Part shown: positions 1 to 11,913 of the stretch, in pieces
Layout: each line of letters starts with the position of its first letter
Position numbering within the stretch: position 1 is the first letter of the stretch
NCBI GenBank assembly: GCA_011009095.1
Contig: VTPC01090911.1
Span: 1 to 64,000 of the forward strand
Direction of reading: 5' to 3'
Origin: Ignelater luminosus
Lineage: Eukaryota; Arthropoda; Insecta; Coleoptera; Elateridae
Length of the DNA: 64,000 nucleotides
Notes under the pieces: generated by a model
Database searches by the model: none
What the model saw: only the letters and a program-made list of their open reading frames with translations
Told to the model about the DNA's origin: nothing
Translations under genes and position numbers: made by a program

Positions 1-1640
1 TTTTTTTCCTCACTAGCATATGCAATCAGGAAACATCGACAGAAAAAGAGAACCATCTGCAGAAGGATCTCCCACCTGTAGCGCTTTCTTCCTTCAGAGG
101 ATTTCTGCGACAGAGTGGGAACTCCCTCTGTAGATGCGCGCTTCGAATTCATGGCAGGGTTGCTACGTGATCAGAGCGATCGTACAAAACAAAGAGCATG
201 TTTTCGACATCCTCAGATCCTCTGTCATGATAAGACGTGCCTTTAAAAACCTCACTCCCGAGTTGATTGACATACTTCTTGACACTTCCGGACCGACTCG
301 TCTCATTAGGTTTTTCCGGGGTTTCCCCTAGTAGTCAACGAGAATGTCGGAACAGTATCTTCCACGGATCTATCGCAACACGCCACGTCACAAAACCACG
401 CACCGCATCACTTACATCGCTATCACAACGCAAACCTCCCCTTGTCCACCGAAACAACAACGATAAACCGCCGCCCCACCAACACAATGTCACTACTATT
501 GCAGTACTACAACTACTACACAAGAACAGCATACCAAACTCGGATCACTTTAAAGAAAACACCAAACGAACGTTAACTGCATCCGATTTCTACGTCGCCA
601 CACCCACCTCAAATCCTTTTTAACATTTTGGTCGAAGAAGAGTAAAACTCTTTAAACGGCCTGCAGTTTTCGAAGGAAACCGGGATGAAACTATGACTTG
701 CTTGTTTGTAGGGTCAACACGATGCAGCAATCTCGTGCGGTGCCTTCTCACAGCTGTAGCAAACATCGAACAGCAGCAAGGCTGACCACTTGTGCTTCTC
801 TGGCTTGCCGTCGGAGAAGATCAAATGACACAACCTTTCAAGGGCTAACTAACAACAACCATTTACTTCGGCAGTTTACAACTAAGAAACTACAACATTG
901 GTTTGCACTTAGTGAGAGGATGGTCAATTGTGATTATTACAAATCACAAACAAACAAACTACGCGGATAGTCCGTCAAACTTGTTCAAAGAGCAACGATA
1001 TGAAACACAAACATCAAGAATCAAGTAAACCAAGAGCAGGTAAAATCAAGAAGCATCCGCAAAGGACAACTACTACCTCGCCGAGGAATCCGTTACCAGG
1101 ATTCCAAATAATTACGCATGTAGTTTACAAGGGAGTCCTATAGAAGAAGAGGAGTCTAATGTCAGTAAAATCCTAGTTTGAATGACACATCTCGTCTCCA
1201 TCTAAGAACATGGCATAAAAAGGATATCAAAATCATTACAAATTTAAAAGAGGCACTAAAAGCAAATTTAACATCAAGTATTGTGTGCCAGTCCACAAGA
1301 GACAACTACCCATTTCACAAAAGAAGAATCTACAAGGATTCCAATATTAATATTAAGACATTCAAAAGGGACAGCCTACTAGCCTTGAAGAGAGCTAAAG
1401 CCAGCAAAGAGATTCAATTTATTGCACAGAGGCCGGTAAAGGTTAGTAAAGGATTTACGATTTAAAGAAAAATAATTAATTGGCAAAAGAAGACTACTAT
1501 CAACAACCGCTTCATTTAAAAAGTCAATCACTTATAAGCAGTGTCCCGATGGAAGAAGGCAACGTAGTGTCGATTATTGAGAGTCATTAACGTTCAACTT
1601 GAAATTATTTCAAACCAACAAATTCAGTTACACCTTTACT
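1..1640. other. Unassigned region with only short ORFs
   Basis: This stretch is somewhat richer in G+C than what follows and holds only short open frames. The longest with a start codon is a 95-codon plus-strand frame at 1178-1465, basic and lysine/arginine-rich, with no motif I recognise. Around 430-540 the sequence is rich in CAA, CAC and ACC triplets. The first 330 bases look codon-like but match no family I know. It could be the worn 5' part of a retroelement or host intergenic DNA. I assign no function. Confidence 0.3.
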
Positions 1641-1794
1641 CTTTTCTCTTAAAAACTTTTCTTTAAAACTTTGAAATAAAATAATACAGTGCTGTCCAGT
1701 TTAATGGATAGTTTAAGCAATTCTACAGAGTGATAAATATAAATTGAAAAAATGTGCGGCACACATACAAATCCAACCACTCCATGATGCTAAA

Positions 1795-2140
1795 ATTCAT
1801 CTTTCGTCCGTTACCGCGTGGGTAATCTCTTTACCTCCCTAACCTCACCCTCATTACTTATCCACCTTGTGGTTCTAAAAAAACCATTTTACCCGAACCT
1901 CCCATACATCGAAAATCTTACATTTTATCCGTAATACTCACCCGTTACAACCCCATAATCTTAATTTCACTCCAGCCTCTTCCACCACTTCCATCACCAG
2001 TTCCCGACCATTAATCACCATTACCGCGACCGCCAGTTCAATCATAGTGTCCACATTTCAACATCGTCGTCTACCCAAGCAACCGTCGAGACGACAGCTC
2101 CGAAATTACCGAAGATCATCTATTACTTCACTACCACTAT
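1795..2140. other. G-poor, C-rich strand-asymmetric tract
   Basis: For about 340 bases the plus strand contains few G and many C, mostly in short runs such as ACCTCCC, CCATTACC and ACCACTTCC. Read on the minus strand it is a GGT/GGA/ATGG-rich purine tract. No open frame or promoter is apparent. Confidence 0.35.
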
Positions 2141-2729
2141 CAATGCCTGACAAGAGTTGCGCTTAATATTCACTAATTCTACTTCCAGGGCTTGAGAAAA
2201 GTCAAAGCCAATAGCTTCTAAAGACGCTGTGTTTAATAATTAAAACATCACAGATTTAATGTTTGTATCTCAAACAACAATGCCATAAACTAGGACTATG
2301 CTTCTTAACGTAAAGAAATGCTTTTTCTGTTTTTAATTAAATTCCAACTGTACTAACACCAGAAGCAACAATTGAAGTATTGTTGGGTAACTAAATTTCA
2401 TCATACCTAGCCAGTTTCAACAACACAAATTGAATATGGCACCCGAATACAGACACCATTCTTGCTCTTCTAAAATTCTTCTACAACAAAAAACTTATGT
2501 TAATACATCCTGAAGAGAAAGCACAGATTTTTGTTCTTCTAGCTAACAATCTGTCCAGATTGCTTACAGAAATGGCATATTATTTTCTTTAGATCCTCTT
2601 TATTTGATTTAGCTTTCACTAAAGGAAAAAACAGTGAAATAGAGAATACAACTTTTATTCTTTTCATTTTCACAGTCCTAGTTTGCCAGATAAATTAATT
2701 GCTTTTTATAGCTTAGCTGTTCTACCTTA
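2141..2729. other. AT-rich non-coding spacer
   Basis: No open frame above background, no repeat and no recognisable site was seen between the G-poor tract and the TIR element. Confidence 0.4.
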
Positions 2730-3443
2730 TACAGGGTGTTTCATTAATAATTGGAAATATTTTAATTGTAGAATCCTGAGCTCAGAATATTAAGACTTAA
2801 CCCAAATCACTTAGATAAAATGTGGCTCCTTACCGAGTTACAGGGTGTTTTATTTAAAAATTTAAAAACTATTCGTTTCAAGAAATTTTAATAAATTACA
2901 TTATTTTTTTGTTGCTAATAAGGATTAAAGTTTCATTTGTGTACTAAATGCAATCCCATGACCCAAAAACACCGACATAATTAATACACATTAAAATCAA
3001 ATAACTATGCCGTTTCATTATTAACTTTAAATATCTCGAAAAATAATGACTATATTGTTATAAATAAAAAGTATGTTATTTACATAGAAAGTATTGGAGA
3101 ATCGAAAAATTGTGCTAAAATGGCAATTCCGCCAGTGGCGTAGAATTTGGGAAGGGTCAACGATTCACTAGCCCCTATCGTACGCCTCTGGTAGTAGCCA
3201 GAAACGATTATTTAACATAATTTAGTAGGGTGTACAGTACCTACACTTTCTGCCAAGTATGACAAAGATACGTCAAATAGTTTTAAAGTACTGGGTACAA
3301 ATAGTTTTTAAATTTGTAAATTAAACACCCTGTAACTCAGTAAGGAGCCATATTTCATCTAAGTGATTTGGGTTAAATCTTAATATTTTGAGCTCAGGAT
3401 TCTACAGTTAAAATATTACCAACTATTAATGAAACACCCTGTA
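2730..3443. mobile_element. Non-autonomous TIR element (MITE-like), complete, 714 bp
   Basis: The two ends are long inverted repeats of about 145 bp that I aligned by eye at roughly nine matches in ten. Both begin TACAGGGTGTTTCATTAATA and carry a shared block around CCTGAGCTCA. Each arm contains a second internal copy of the ACAGGGTGTTT motif about 115 bases in. The element is flanked by TA on both sides (2728-2729 and 3444-3445), the duplication typical of the Tc1/mariner superfamily. The unique core (about 2900-3290) encodes nothing; it includes a short GC-richer patch near 3125-3215. The mobilising transposase is not evident. Confidence 0.88.
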
Positions 3444-5010
3444 TACCCACTCATCAAATGCGTTGCTACAGATGTCAGCAGTTTGCATACAGATGTTCAA
3501 AAAAGGCAAAACAAGTTGTGTATGTGCTCTCTGTTCTCAAGATGTGTGTACTGTGGTGCATCGCATATTTTGTTATAGTTTGGTTGTCCTGTTTCCGAGA
3601 GATAGCAAATAATAAAACGAGTTTAGACTTTAAACAAAATTCCAGGATGCTAAGAGAGAGATATTGACAAGATCATCCTTAAACACCTCATCTTCTACGA
3701 TGGCATCTACCTCAAAGTCCATTTAACCGATGATGGATATTAAAATCCCAGAAATAGCTGAGGTGCTTTTAGCAATATTAGAAACAATCGGGAACCCACG
3801 CACACAGACAAAATTTACCCTTTCTAAACCAACACAGTCTGCCTTACTGTTTGTAATAGATCTAGCGCTATCGGCGTTGCTAACTTTCAAGCAACTTACG
3901 TCTCTTTAGAGGGTAATAACTAGTAAGTAAAATGTAAACTTATGAACTTCTGATGTCTTATTTAAACTTCTTAAGGCGATACAGTATGACGTTAACGATA
4001 TCAAACATTCATATTCAGCTTGCAGACAAAAGAAGCAATCCTTGTAACACATCGCGTGCAATACCAAAGAATTACCGATAAGATTACTTAAAAAAGGGGA
4101 CTCTAGATGGGGTAGTAAAAAGCTTCTCAGGTTTTATTATAAAATCAATACGAATCCAGATGTAATGATTTAAAAAAATCTAAAAATAAGTAGACAGATT
4201 TAATTAAACTACCATATAACAGAAACAGATTCTCAATCGAAATATTTATGAAACTTTTCTTTTTCGTATAGAAAAAAAATAAAATTTTTGTAGTACTTTT
4301 AAATCTTTATTGCTTTGTCGCTGTTTGTGCGAGTATTTAGAAAACTACAATATTAAAAAAAAGGCTACCAGGAAGTTGAACTCACCGGTTATTGTCCTGG
4401 TCGTTGTTCTGCCGCTTTATTCCTTTTCCTGCTAGCAGGGATGCGTGGTGACGTTAATGAGACTGCACACGATACACTTTAGTTTTCTTGGATTTATTTT
4501 ACGGGAAACGAGAAAGATTGAGACTGATAAATATTGTTAAATTTTTATATTTTTTAAGAGAGAGTGGTAGTTGATTGTTTTTTTTTATTAAAATGGAAAA
4601 GCCCACTTTCTGGTATAAGTGGACATACTATAAGTAGATGTAACAGTCGCTTAAAGTTTCGATCAATTTCAAGGGATTAAGATAGAAGTTCACTGGAATA
4701 TGTAGCTTGTTGTTGCTAAATAGCAAATTCCTCAAACAAAGCAAAAAAATGTCTCAGATAAATTTTGTAAATTTTGTTTTATTTGAATAAAAAAATTAAT
4801 AATTCTTCTATATCAATCTTATTTACTACAACCTCGTGGTGCAATAATGGAATGACAAAAATTTCCACAGCTTACTTTGCAAAAACCTATTCGTGAATTT
4901 TTGTTTACCCATACTCCACAACATTGGAAAAGGTTGATGTAGTATGAAGTGGCCTTAGGGCCTTCGGCTACCTCAGACTGCAAACTAGACGAACTTTAGA
5001 ACCAGAATTA
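3444..5010. other. AT-rich non-coding region
   Basis: Only short scattered frames are present. The 69-codon frame at 3458-3667 begins just outside the TIR element and shows no family signature. Nothing else is supported. Confidence 0.4.
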
Positions 5011-5260
5011 TTGCGGACCAAACTAACCATGGAACCCCTTGGGGATTCTTTGGGATTCCATCCGAGCACGCGAGCCTTCTTCGGAATTTCTAAACAAACT
5101 GTAGGAAGTTCTGTGGTACTCCTAAGCGAACACGGAGGCCCACTTCAATTTTCTAAAGGGGGTCCTACCAAGCATGGGGACCCTTTCGCGATGTTAACTC
5201 TAGGGTTTCTGACCGAACACGAGAGCCTTTTTAGGATCTTAACACGACACATCTATTGTA
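5011..5260. repeat. Degenerate tandem repeat in a GC-richer island
   Basis: Variants of a unit containing GAGCACGAGAGCC, then a T-rich stretch, then a CTAA or TAAC block recur about four times, near 5067, 5128, 5172 and 5214. Spacing is irregular at about 40-60 bases. GGGGATTC and GGGATTCC at the left edge look like partial copies. The repetition keeps one frame open for 91 codons (5011-5286), but the predicted peptide is just the repeat translated, so I do not call it a gene. Confidence 0.5.
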
Positions 5261-5779
5261 CTTATAAAGAATCTCAAAATGTGTAATGTATGCAAATTAT
5301 TATCAACTGAATTATTGCTGAAATTACATCTCTGTTATGTTAGTACTCTAAGAATCAAACGGATATTTCTTATTTATCTTGTAAAGTCGTAGGCCTCCCT
5401 CCCAGGCAAAAAACGTGGCTCCTCAATAATGTAATTCCAGCTTTTTTGCATTTCTATATAAATAGAAAAAGAGATAATAACAAATAATAATAATAAAAAC
5501 AGAAAACACAATTTTTTTCATTTTTTATTACATCAAATTGTTTATAGCGTAAAGTAAAGGGTAACCAACCACTCATGATTCTGCATTAGTTAAATTAAGA
5601 ATTGCAGTTTGCAGATCCCCATGTAAACAGAAATTCTCAAAACATAACATGCTTTTGTCCTGGTCAGTAGTAAAACTCGAATCTTTATCTACAGTACGGT
5701 GCAAATTAGTTGGTACAAACGGGAAAATTAAAGACCAAGGCCTGATATGAACATTTGTTTCATTCTTTTACATCTTTAT
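5261..5779. other. AT-rich non-coding region
   Basis: No coding frame or structured repeat is visible. There is a short AATAATAATAATAA run near 5480-5500. Confidence 0.4.
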
Positions 5780-6121
5780 AAGCAATTCGCTTTAGTGACT
5801 TTATTTATCTTCTTGACCACTGGAATAATGAGATTCCTGAACATCTCCTTCACTTGCCTCGACAATGGCCGAAATATTTTCTATGGAGATCAAATTTGGC
5901 CAATTCTTCTGTTAGTCCAACATTGCTAGGTGAAGAGCTGTTGGTGACCTTGAAGTTGCGACAGGGATCCATATCCTGCTGAGTTTTAAAAACCGCCCAA
6001 GCAATGTTGGGGTCAGTTTCCTCTGAATCACGTTTATGTATGTGTAACTATTACACAATCCACGAATGCCTTGGCCTTTTTTGAAAAGGTTATACAGGGA
6101 AGTTTCCTGATGAGGCTTCAT
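5780..6121 (-). pseudogene. Tc1-like transposase fragment
   Basis: The minus strand carries, in three successive frames, pieces that fit the catalytic half of a Tc1-family transposase. From 6121 the first frame gives NSYTYINVIQRKLTP, resembling the segment before the second catalytic aspartate. A second frame then gives QQDMDPCRNFKVT, matching the QQD-DP-H motif around that aspartate. A third gives WPNLISIENISAIVE, matching the WP...PDLNPIENLW block with the catalytic glutamate. At least two frameshifts and a shortened PDLNP motif make it non-functional. The upstream DNA-binding half is not seen. The motifs are convincing but the fragment is short. Confidence 0.62.
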
Positions 6122-7315
6122 GTTTCAAGCAGCCTTTCTAAGTTCGTTAATTTAATTAAAATGAATTTCATTTATTTTACGCATTAGTTTGCCGATAACT
6201 GCGAAACATCCACATTTGTAGGTTTTATGTGTACACGACCTGAATCGCATAAGACGTTTTCTTAAACATAAGTGACTCTGACAAGACGAATTTTCTAGAC
6301 ACGTTATTTACTAACAAATACAAACACTAAATTTGTAAACTAAGTTTTATTAAACTGTTGAAGAAGTAAGAATAAACTAAGTTTACTTCTTGTAATTGTA
6401 GAATTATTATTAAAGGAAACTAAGTGTGCAAGTCTTTTACGTTTACAGTATTTTTCATTAATAACTAGTTAATATTCGCATAATTGTTGCAATATAATTA
6501 CATATAAATTAAATTAAAAGGATTTTTAAATTAAATTTTTAATTAAATTAAACTAGTGAGAGATACTTTTTATATGTTTGGTTATTCTTTTTTGTCTTTA
6601 TAAAGCTTAAAGGGTCTTCATAATTAAGTGGTCACATTTTTTGAGTTTGTATTACTTTCTAGTTTTATGTCTTTTGAATTTTTTATTCAACCTGTCTGTA
6701 TACAAATATACTTCGTGTTTCTTTTTTAAGTTCAAAACTTCTTCAACAAATATGTTTTTTCATTGTAATACTGAAGTGTTTGATATTCTTTATGTTACGA
6801 ATTGAACCAAGTGAAAGTGGTTTTTTGTTATTTGACAAGAGTCTAGATAAATACATATTTTGTATTTGAAGGTACGAAAAGTTTTTTATAAATTTTTATT
6901 ATGTATATCAAGTTTCTTTTTAAATATATCCTTAGGTACCAACAAATTAAAAAAAAAAGAAAAAGAGAAAATTGCCTAAACCAAAAAAAATTGTACTTTC
7001 CTAACGAAACGAAACAATGTTAAATTGCTGACCACACGTTTTAATGGAGACCTTGCTGAATTTTATATAATATTGGTTTGTAGTATTTCCACAATTGAGT
7101 TAAAAAACGATATTGCTACCCTGAACTTAAATCACATATATTTCTTTTTAAGATTTAATTGAAAATGGTGTAACAAATGTCATTCTAGTAGGGGTTACAA
7201 TGTGTAAAATATAGTAGAGTATAGTTCACGTAAGATTATTATTTCTATTTCTACAGGTTTCTTACATTACATAACAAAGTAGTAAAATTTTAGATTTATC
7301 AGTCACATTGACGTT
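6122..7315. other. Very AT-rich non-coding region
   Basis: Poly-A and poly-T tracts and AATTAAATT-type runs dominate. I see no gene, no RNA gene and no terminal repeats. Confidence 0.45.
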
Positions 7316-7651
7316 TTAAATAATTTTGGATTTTGGATTAGGGCTTTTTCTAGACTTTTTGACTTCTAGAGTTAGGTTTATTTTTAGTTTATAAACCATT
7401 CTCACCTCTAGTACCGTTGGGATAGTTTGGAAGGTGTCAAAAAAGGTCTTTAAGAACATTTCTCGTGCCAAAAATACATCAAGTGCCAATTTATCCTGGG
7501 AAACAGCACCAATCGGAAGTTCCAATATTGCACAATCAAAGAATTTCCCTCCTTGAAGTCCACAGAGATTTTGCAAGTGTACGAATTTCAACAAAATTTC
7601 TTCGACGTTTTGTATCTTTCGTTCCTGATAGTTTGATAAAAGAATTAACAT
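7316..7651 (-). CDS. Unrecognised ORF, 111 codons
   Basis: An uninterrupted minus-strand frame begins MLILLSNYQERK and includes LVHLQNLCGLQGGK-like and ILELPIGAVSQDK segments. It is longer than most chance frames in such AT-rich DNA, and its amino-acid composition is ordinary. I cannot place it in a family. The 5' end touches the dispersed repeat that starts near 7640, so the frame may be part of that repeat. It could equally be a remnant of a retroelement or chance. Confidence 0.15.
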   Translation of the reverse strand: MLILLSNYQERKIQNVEEILLKFVHLQNLCGLQGGKFFDCAILELPIGAVSQDKLALDVFLAREMFLKTFFDTFQTIPTVLEVRMVYKLKINLTLEVKKSRKSPNPKSKII

Positions 7652-7952
7652 TAATTTAAGACGATATTAATCACCGGAATAATTTCAAACAAATACCAGG
7701 CAATTAAACAGACATTTTTCCTTACAGAGAAATTCCAATATTTTTAATTCTAGGGAGTAATTTCATGAAAAATTTTAATTTTACCTTCAGATTCTTCAGG
7801 GAAATTTACCAAAATGTTACACAAAACAAACTAACAGTAAAACGCAACCATTCGCTCGGAGATTCGTTAATTGAATGTCAAACCGTAAAAATCAATGCAA
7901 TAATAACAAGAAATATATCTTGCGCGGGAATTCAAATAGGCAGAATTAAGGA
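7640..7952. repeat. Dispersed repeat, copy A
   Basis: About 310 bases align with 17310-17660. Shared blocks include GAAATTCCAATATTTTTAAT/AAAATTCCAATATTTTTAAT, ACACAAAACAAACTAACA and AAATATATCTTGCGC, in the same order and spacing with small indels. It contains no convincing coding frame. Its right edge lies against the pogo-like element, as if the transposon inserted into or beside the repeat. Confidence 0.75.
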
Positions 7953-7961
7953 AGGTGGGAA

Positions 7962-10081
7962 AATACCGCGCACTTAAGAGAACAAATTTATTACTAATAC
8001 AGAAAACCGATTGAAAAGCTCTAATTTACAGGAAACATAGACAATCTATTAATGCACAAATTAGCAAATTTTAGTTTTCTTTCTATGCCTTTAGTTTTTT
8101 TTAGAAACTGGATTTTACGGAAGCGTTTCATATGCGCTGTATTCTCCACCCTGCGGGGTGATGTTACGCATGCACAATTTCTGAAATCCACTTAGAAGTC
8201 ATGAAACGGCTTTAAATATAATTTAAAAAGATGTTGAATGTAAATCAGTTTTATTGAAAAGTAAACAAACCTTTTTATAGTCTAATTACAAAAAATCAAA
8301 CTTTATTCTTAAATTACTATGTTTTAAATTGTTAAGTTTAGAAATTCTTGAACTTTAGAAAACTAACACCCTTTTAGTTTTTTGGCATACGTTTACACAG
8401 GTTGCAAGTGTAATTCTGTGCAGAATCCCAACCACTGCAGTCTTGGGTGCCCATCGTTCACAAATTACGCACCGAAACCACATCTCTTTATCACGTCCAA
8501 ACTCGCCACAATAAATACATTCATTATCAGCATCCTTTAAATCTCCAGTTTCAAAATCATCATTAGTTACATCTGGCATGTCAATTTCTGATTTTTCATT
8601 CTCTGCCTCACTTTGCGATTTCTTTTTTAATTTTGGTTTTTTTTGCAACCTTTGCGCCAACATTAACTTTTTCCCCAGCTGTCTTCACTGCTTTAGGTTT
8701 CTTTTCTCCTTTTTCTTCCATAAGTTAAATTTTAGCAGATGTGCTAGTTAATATTTCTGAATGTTGTTTTTTGGGATGACTTCTTTTAATTATTTTACGA
8801 ATACCTTTTTTGAAATGGGTGCTACGTCACGAACACTTACAAATGATGAATTTGGAGTTGGTAAACTCTGGATTTCAGAATTGTCGACTGCCGAAGTACT
8901 TGCTACTGATTCCGTTGCAGAAGTTGTTTGGGCCTTTTTTTCTATTTTGCATTCTACAGATAGCTTCCGAAATTCCTGAGCCGGTGCAAAATCATCTGGT
9001 GTAAATTTGTCTACATTTAGAGAAAATATCCCAGTAGAGTTAAATCCAAACACCTTCTTCTCTATTGTGACCACTTTGACACAGGATTTATTAAATAAAA
9101 CAGCTAAGTCATACATAGTTATCTTTTCTTGACCTGTTGTCTTTAAATGAAGGTTGCATTCTCGATAAAATGAATTTTTTAATGGTCCATAAAAAGACAC
9201 ATCCAAAGGTTGTAGTTTGTGGGGTGTGTGCGGTGGAGGTGATGCGACATGAATGTGTTGAAGTTTGCAAAAGTCATAAATTTCTAAAGAAATATGGCTT
9301 CCATGATTGTCGCAAATTAATAAGACTGGACCGTATTCAGATGCATTCACATGTTTGTGGAAGTGCTGCAACCAATCTAAGAACAATTGTTAGGTGACCT
9401 ATTGGCTGAACAACGATAGGCTGCTCCTAGAGACCCACCAGCCTTCAAGGCAACAGTTATTCTCTTACGCGGAAAAATAAACATAGGGGGTACATATCCC
9501 CCTGCAGCATTCATACAGCACATAACTGTTACAGTTTTTCTTCTTTCAGCAGACGTGGCCACGCTTATCTGTTTCACACCTCGAGCCGCATAAATTTTTC
9601 ACTCTTTTTTGGAACAGTAATTCCAGTTTCGTCAAAATTAAATACCCGATTTGCTGGAAATTAAAATTTGGAGTAAACTGTTTCGATACTATTTTGCGTT
9701 GACACCGTTGAGACCTAAGAAAGTCACGCCATAAAACAATTTTACTAATTTTACCAAGTGTTTCACGAGGTCTTGTTCTTGTTGACAGGTAAATGTTGCT
9801 TTTCTCCCTAAAGATACTCGATCAGCCGATCCCGGAATTTTTAATTTATCTTTTAAAGTGGATTCAGAAATCCCGAGATTGCGTCTCGCTTCACGAATTG
9901 AAGATACTTTTTCAATTACCTTTAATGCCCTTTTTAGTGTGTCGGAGCGCCAAGACTTTCTGTTACTTGTTCGTTTATAAGTCTCGGCATCTACAAAACA
10001 AACGGTACGCCAAATTAATAATTTATTATTTAAATCAGTGTGGGGCAAAACCGCGCACCATTTTGCTGAATGCGCGGTATT
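7962..10081 (-). mobile_element. Pogo/Tigger-like DNA transposon, candidate full extent
   Basis: The transposase relic at 8355-10048 sits between an 11-bp inverted pair: AATACCGCGCA at 7962-7972 and TGCGCGGTATT at 10071-10081. Inside each copy is a TA that could be the target duplication. The pair is short and I could not extend it outward, so the limits are provisional. A related GTGGGGCAAAACCGCGCACC lies at 10039-10058, with a similar sequence in direct orientation just left of 7962. Confidence 0.4.
8355..10048 (-). pseudogene. Pogo/Tigger-like transposase (DDE_1 type), broken
   Basis: Read from 10048 downward, the relic starts with a psq-type helix-turn-helix segment (YKRTSNRKSW ... ARRNLGISESTLKDKLK). 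It continues through FNFDETGITVPKK with the first catalytic Asp, a VPPMFIFPRKR block, LLICDNHGSHIS with the second Asp, and LQPLDVSFYGPLK with the third. A low-complexity linker follows. The C-terminal region has paired cysteines (CIYCGEFG ... WFRCVICERW ... C-x3-C) resembling the PHD-like finger found at the end of some of these transposases. It falls into at least four frames, with shifts near 8700, 9380 and 9600. The family binds its own inverted repeats and cuts at TA. It is certainly inactive here. Confidence 0.85.
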
Positions 10082-11335
10082 ACTCTCAAGTGTAATACTT
10101 TGGGCCTTTGTTTACAGAAAAAAAAACCAAACAGACAATCCAAATTATGTAATGCTAGAAATAATGTACAAGACCTATGCAATCGTTATCAAAAAGAAAA
10201 TAATGTCTAAGTAATAAATTTCTCCTTACCTTGCTTAAACAACAAGAGTTCAAAATTATACCAAGCATGTGCTCTGCGAACAACGGCTAACTAAAAGCTT
10301 GTTTGCGATTTTAGCAAAAAATTCGACTTTGCTAAGTAGTTACAGGGTCAACCGATAGGGAACGGCACTGTTAAGTTCTTCCAAATAATCATGTCATTGG
10401 CGGAAAGCAGCTGCGCTGTCTTCCCCCACCTTTTGCAAGGTAGATTTAAAATATAGTACTTGATGGTTTTCGGCCTTTTTTACACTTTTCTAATTCAGGT
10501 TAAGATTTTTAGATAATTATGCAACGAAAACGAGATTTTGTATTCCAAGGTTTTTAACTAAAAGATTGCCAACATATATAGTGCCTTGATTCTTCGATGA
10601 ATTAAGCTGTATGCATTGTCTCAGCGGGCAACTGGCCAGAAGAACTGCCAATCATGCTCTCCAAAGCTGTTGCAATTGACACCTTTATTTTGCATCTGTA
10701 ACAGCTAGAAACATTGAAATACATTCTCCGAAGTTTGAAAACGCCTTTATTTGTCAATAGTAAAAGATCAGATTTTGCATACTGATTATCATCTAATGGA
10801 ATGTTATATTTAGAAAAACATTTCTAGTCGATTTCACCTCCAGCGTATTTGCCGCCCTGGTGCGAGACTATTTGCACCTCTCTGCAGAAAATATTAACAA
10901 ATATGTGAAGTTATTGTTATTTCTTAATATTTCAGACCAAATTCATTGGTGAAAACAAAATTTGATGGCTTTTAGTTTTTCTGTTATAAATTGATCACCC
11001 ATTATTATATGCTTGTGAAAGTACATTGATATAAATACTTGGTAAAGGCTCCACCACTGGTACGCACGTCACCGATTCTTTTCATGACGCATCAACTAAC
11101 TGATACCGCTCTTTGGAAATTATACATACAATAAAACAGAAAATAATATTTAATACGTATACTGGAAGAAACAAATCATAAAAGGCAAAAACATAAAAAT
11201 AATCAACGAGAATTGTTAATAAATCCCTGCTAGTAAATACTTAATTAAGTAATGCGATCAATAAAATGATTAGAAATGATATTTGAAATTTAATAACAAA
11301 AGCTAAACGATATCCAAATAATAATATTAAATTTT
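10082..11335. other. Non-coding spacer
   Basis: Mostly AT-rich with no gene. A 55-base stretch at about 10486-10540 resembles 17705-17755 (TTTTTAGATA and GAAAACG blocks), which may be another piece of the dispersed repeat. The similarity is weak. Confidence 0.35.
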
Positions 11336-11339
11336 CAAA

Positions 11340-11880
11340 CAGTCAAAGATGTTTCGACAGAAATAAGGAAATTTAGGATCAAAATTAGGTATGAGGAGGG
11401 AGAAGAAACCGAGAAAGCAATTCAGATTTCAACGGACAGATCTAGAATGGAGAACGGGAAAGCCGAGGCAGCATATGTAATGTACTAGTAGTAGAGTAAG
11501 ATGGGTAAAGGCACATGTAGGAATCAAGGAAAGCGAGCGGGCGGACGAGTTAGCTAAAGAGACAGCTCTAGCAGAAGGGGTCGAGGCAATGTTCGACATT
11601 GTCTCCCGAACTCTAGTCAAGAAGCAACTCAGGAAAATTGCGATACGGCTATGGGACGATAGATGGGGACGCGTAATCACAGGTAGGCTTACGGCGAAAT
11701 TAATTCAAGATAACGGGATCAGGGCAAAAATAGGGGAATTGGATAAAGAGGTAATGAACATGAAAATTCTAAAGCTTACCTAGCTAAAGAGGTAAAAAAG
11801 GGCCAGCGCAACGGTAGGCGAGTGTAGCGAAGGCGAAAATAACGCGGGACACGTGATGTTTAGGTGTGGATTGGAACAAC
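11340..11880 (+). pseudogene. LINE RNase H and C-terminal domain fragment
   Basis: The frame around 11345-11500 carries QISTDRSRMENGKAEAAYV, which resembles the first strand of a non-LTR RNase H with its catalytic Asp (normally YTDGS). A deletion then jumps to RWVKAHVGIKESERADELAK at about 11498-11560, which is the WVKAHVG...N.RADELAK end of the same fold. Downstream, WDDRWGRVITGRL and CSEGENNAGHVMFRC (about 11820-11875) match the cysteine/histidine tail seen after RNase H in R1/I-type LINEs. The reverse transcriptase is absent. Frameshifts and stops separate the pieces. Confidence 0.75.
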
Positions 11881-11913
11881 GGGCGCAGAATGGTGCAGTT
11901 TTTTTTAACTTAC

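Noticed and set aside
5011..5286. Plus-strand 91-codon frame
   Set aside because: It coincides with the degenerate tandem repeat, and the protein pattern follows the DNA repeat.
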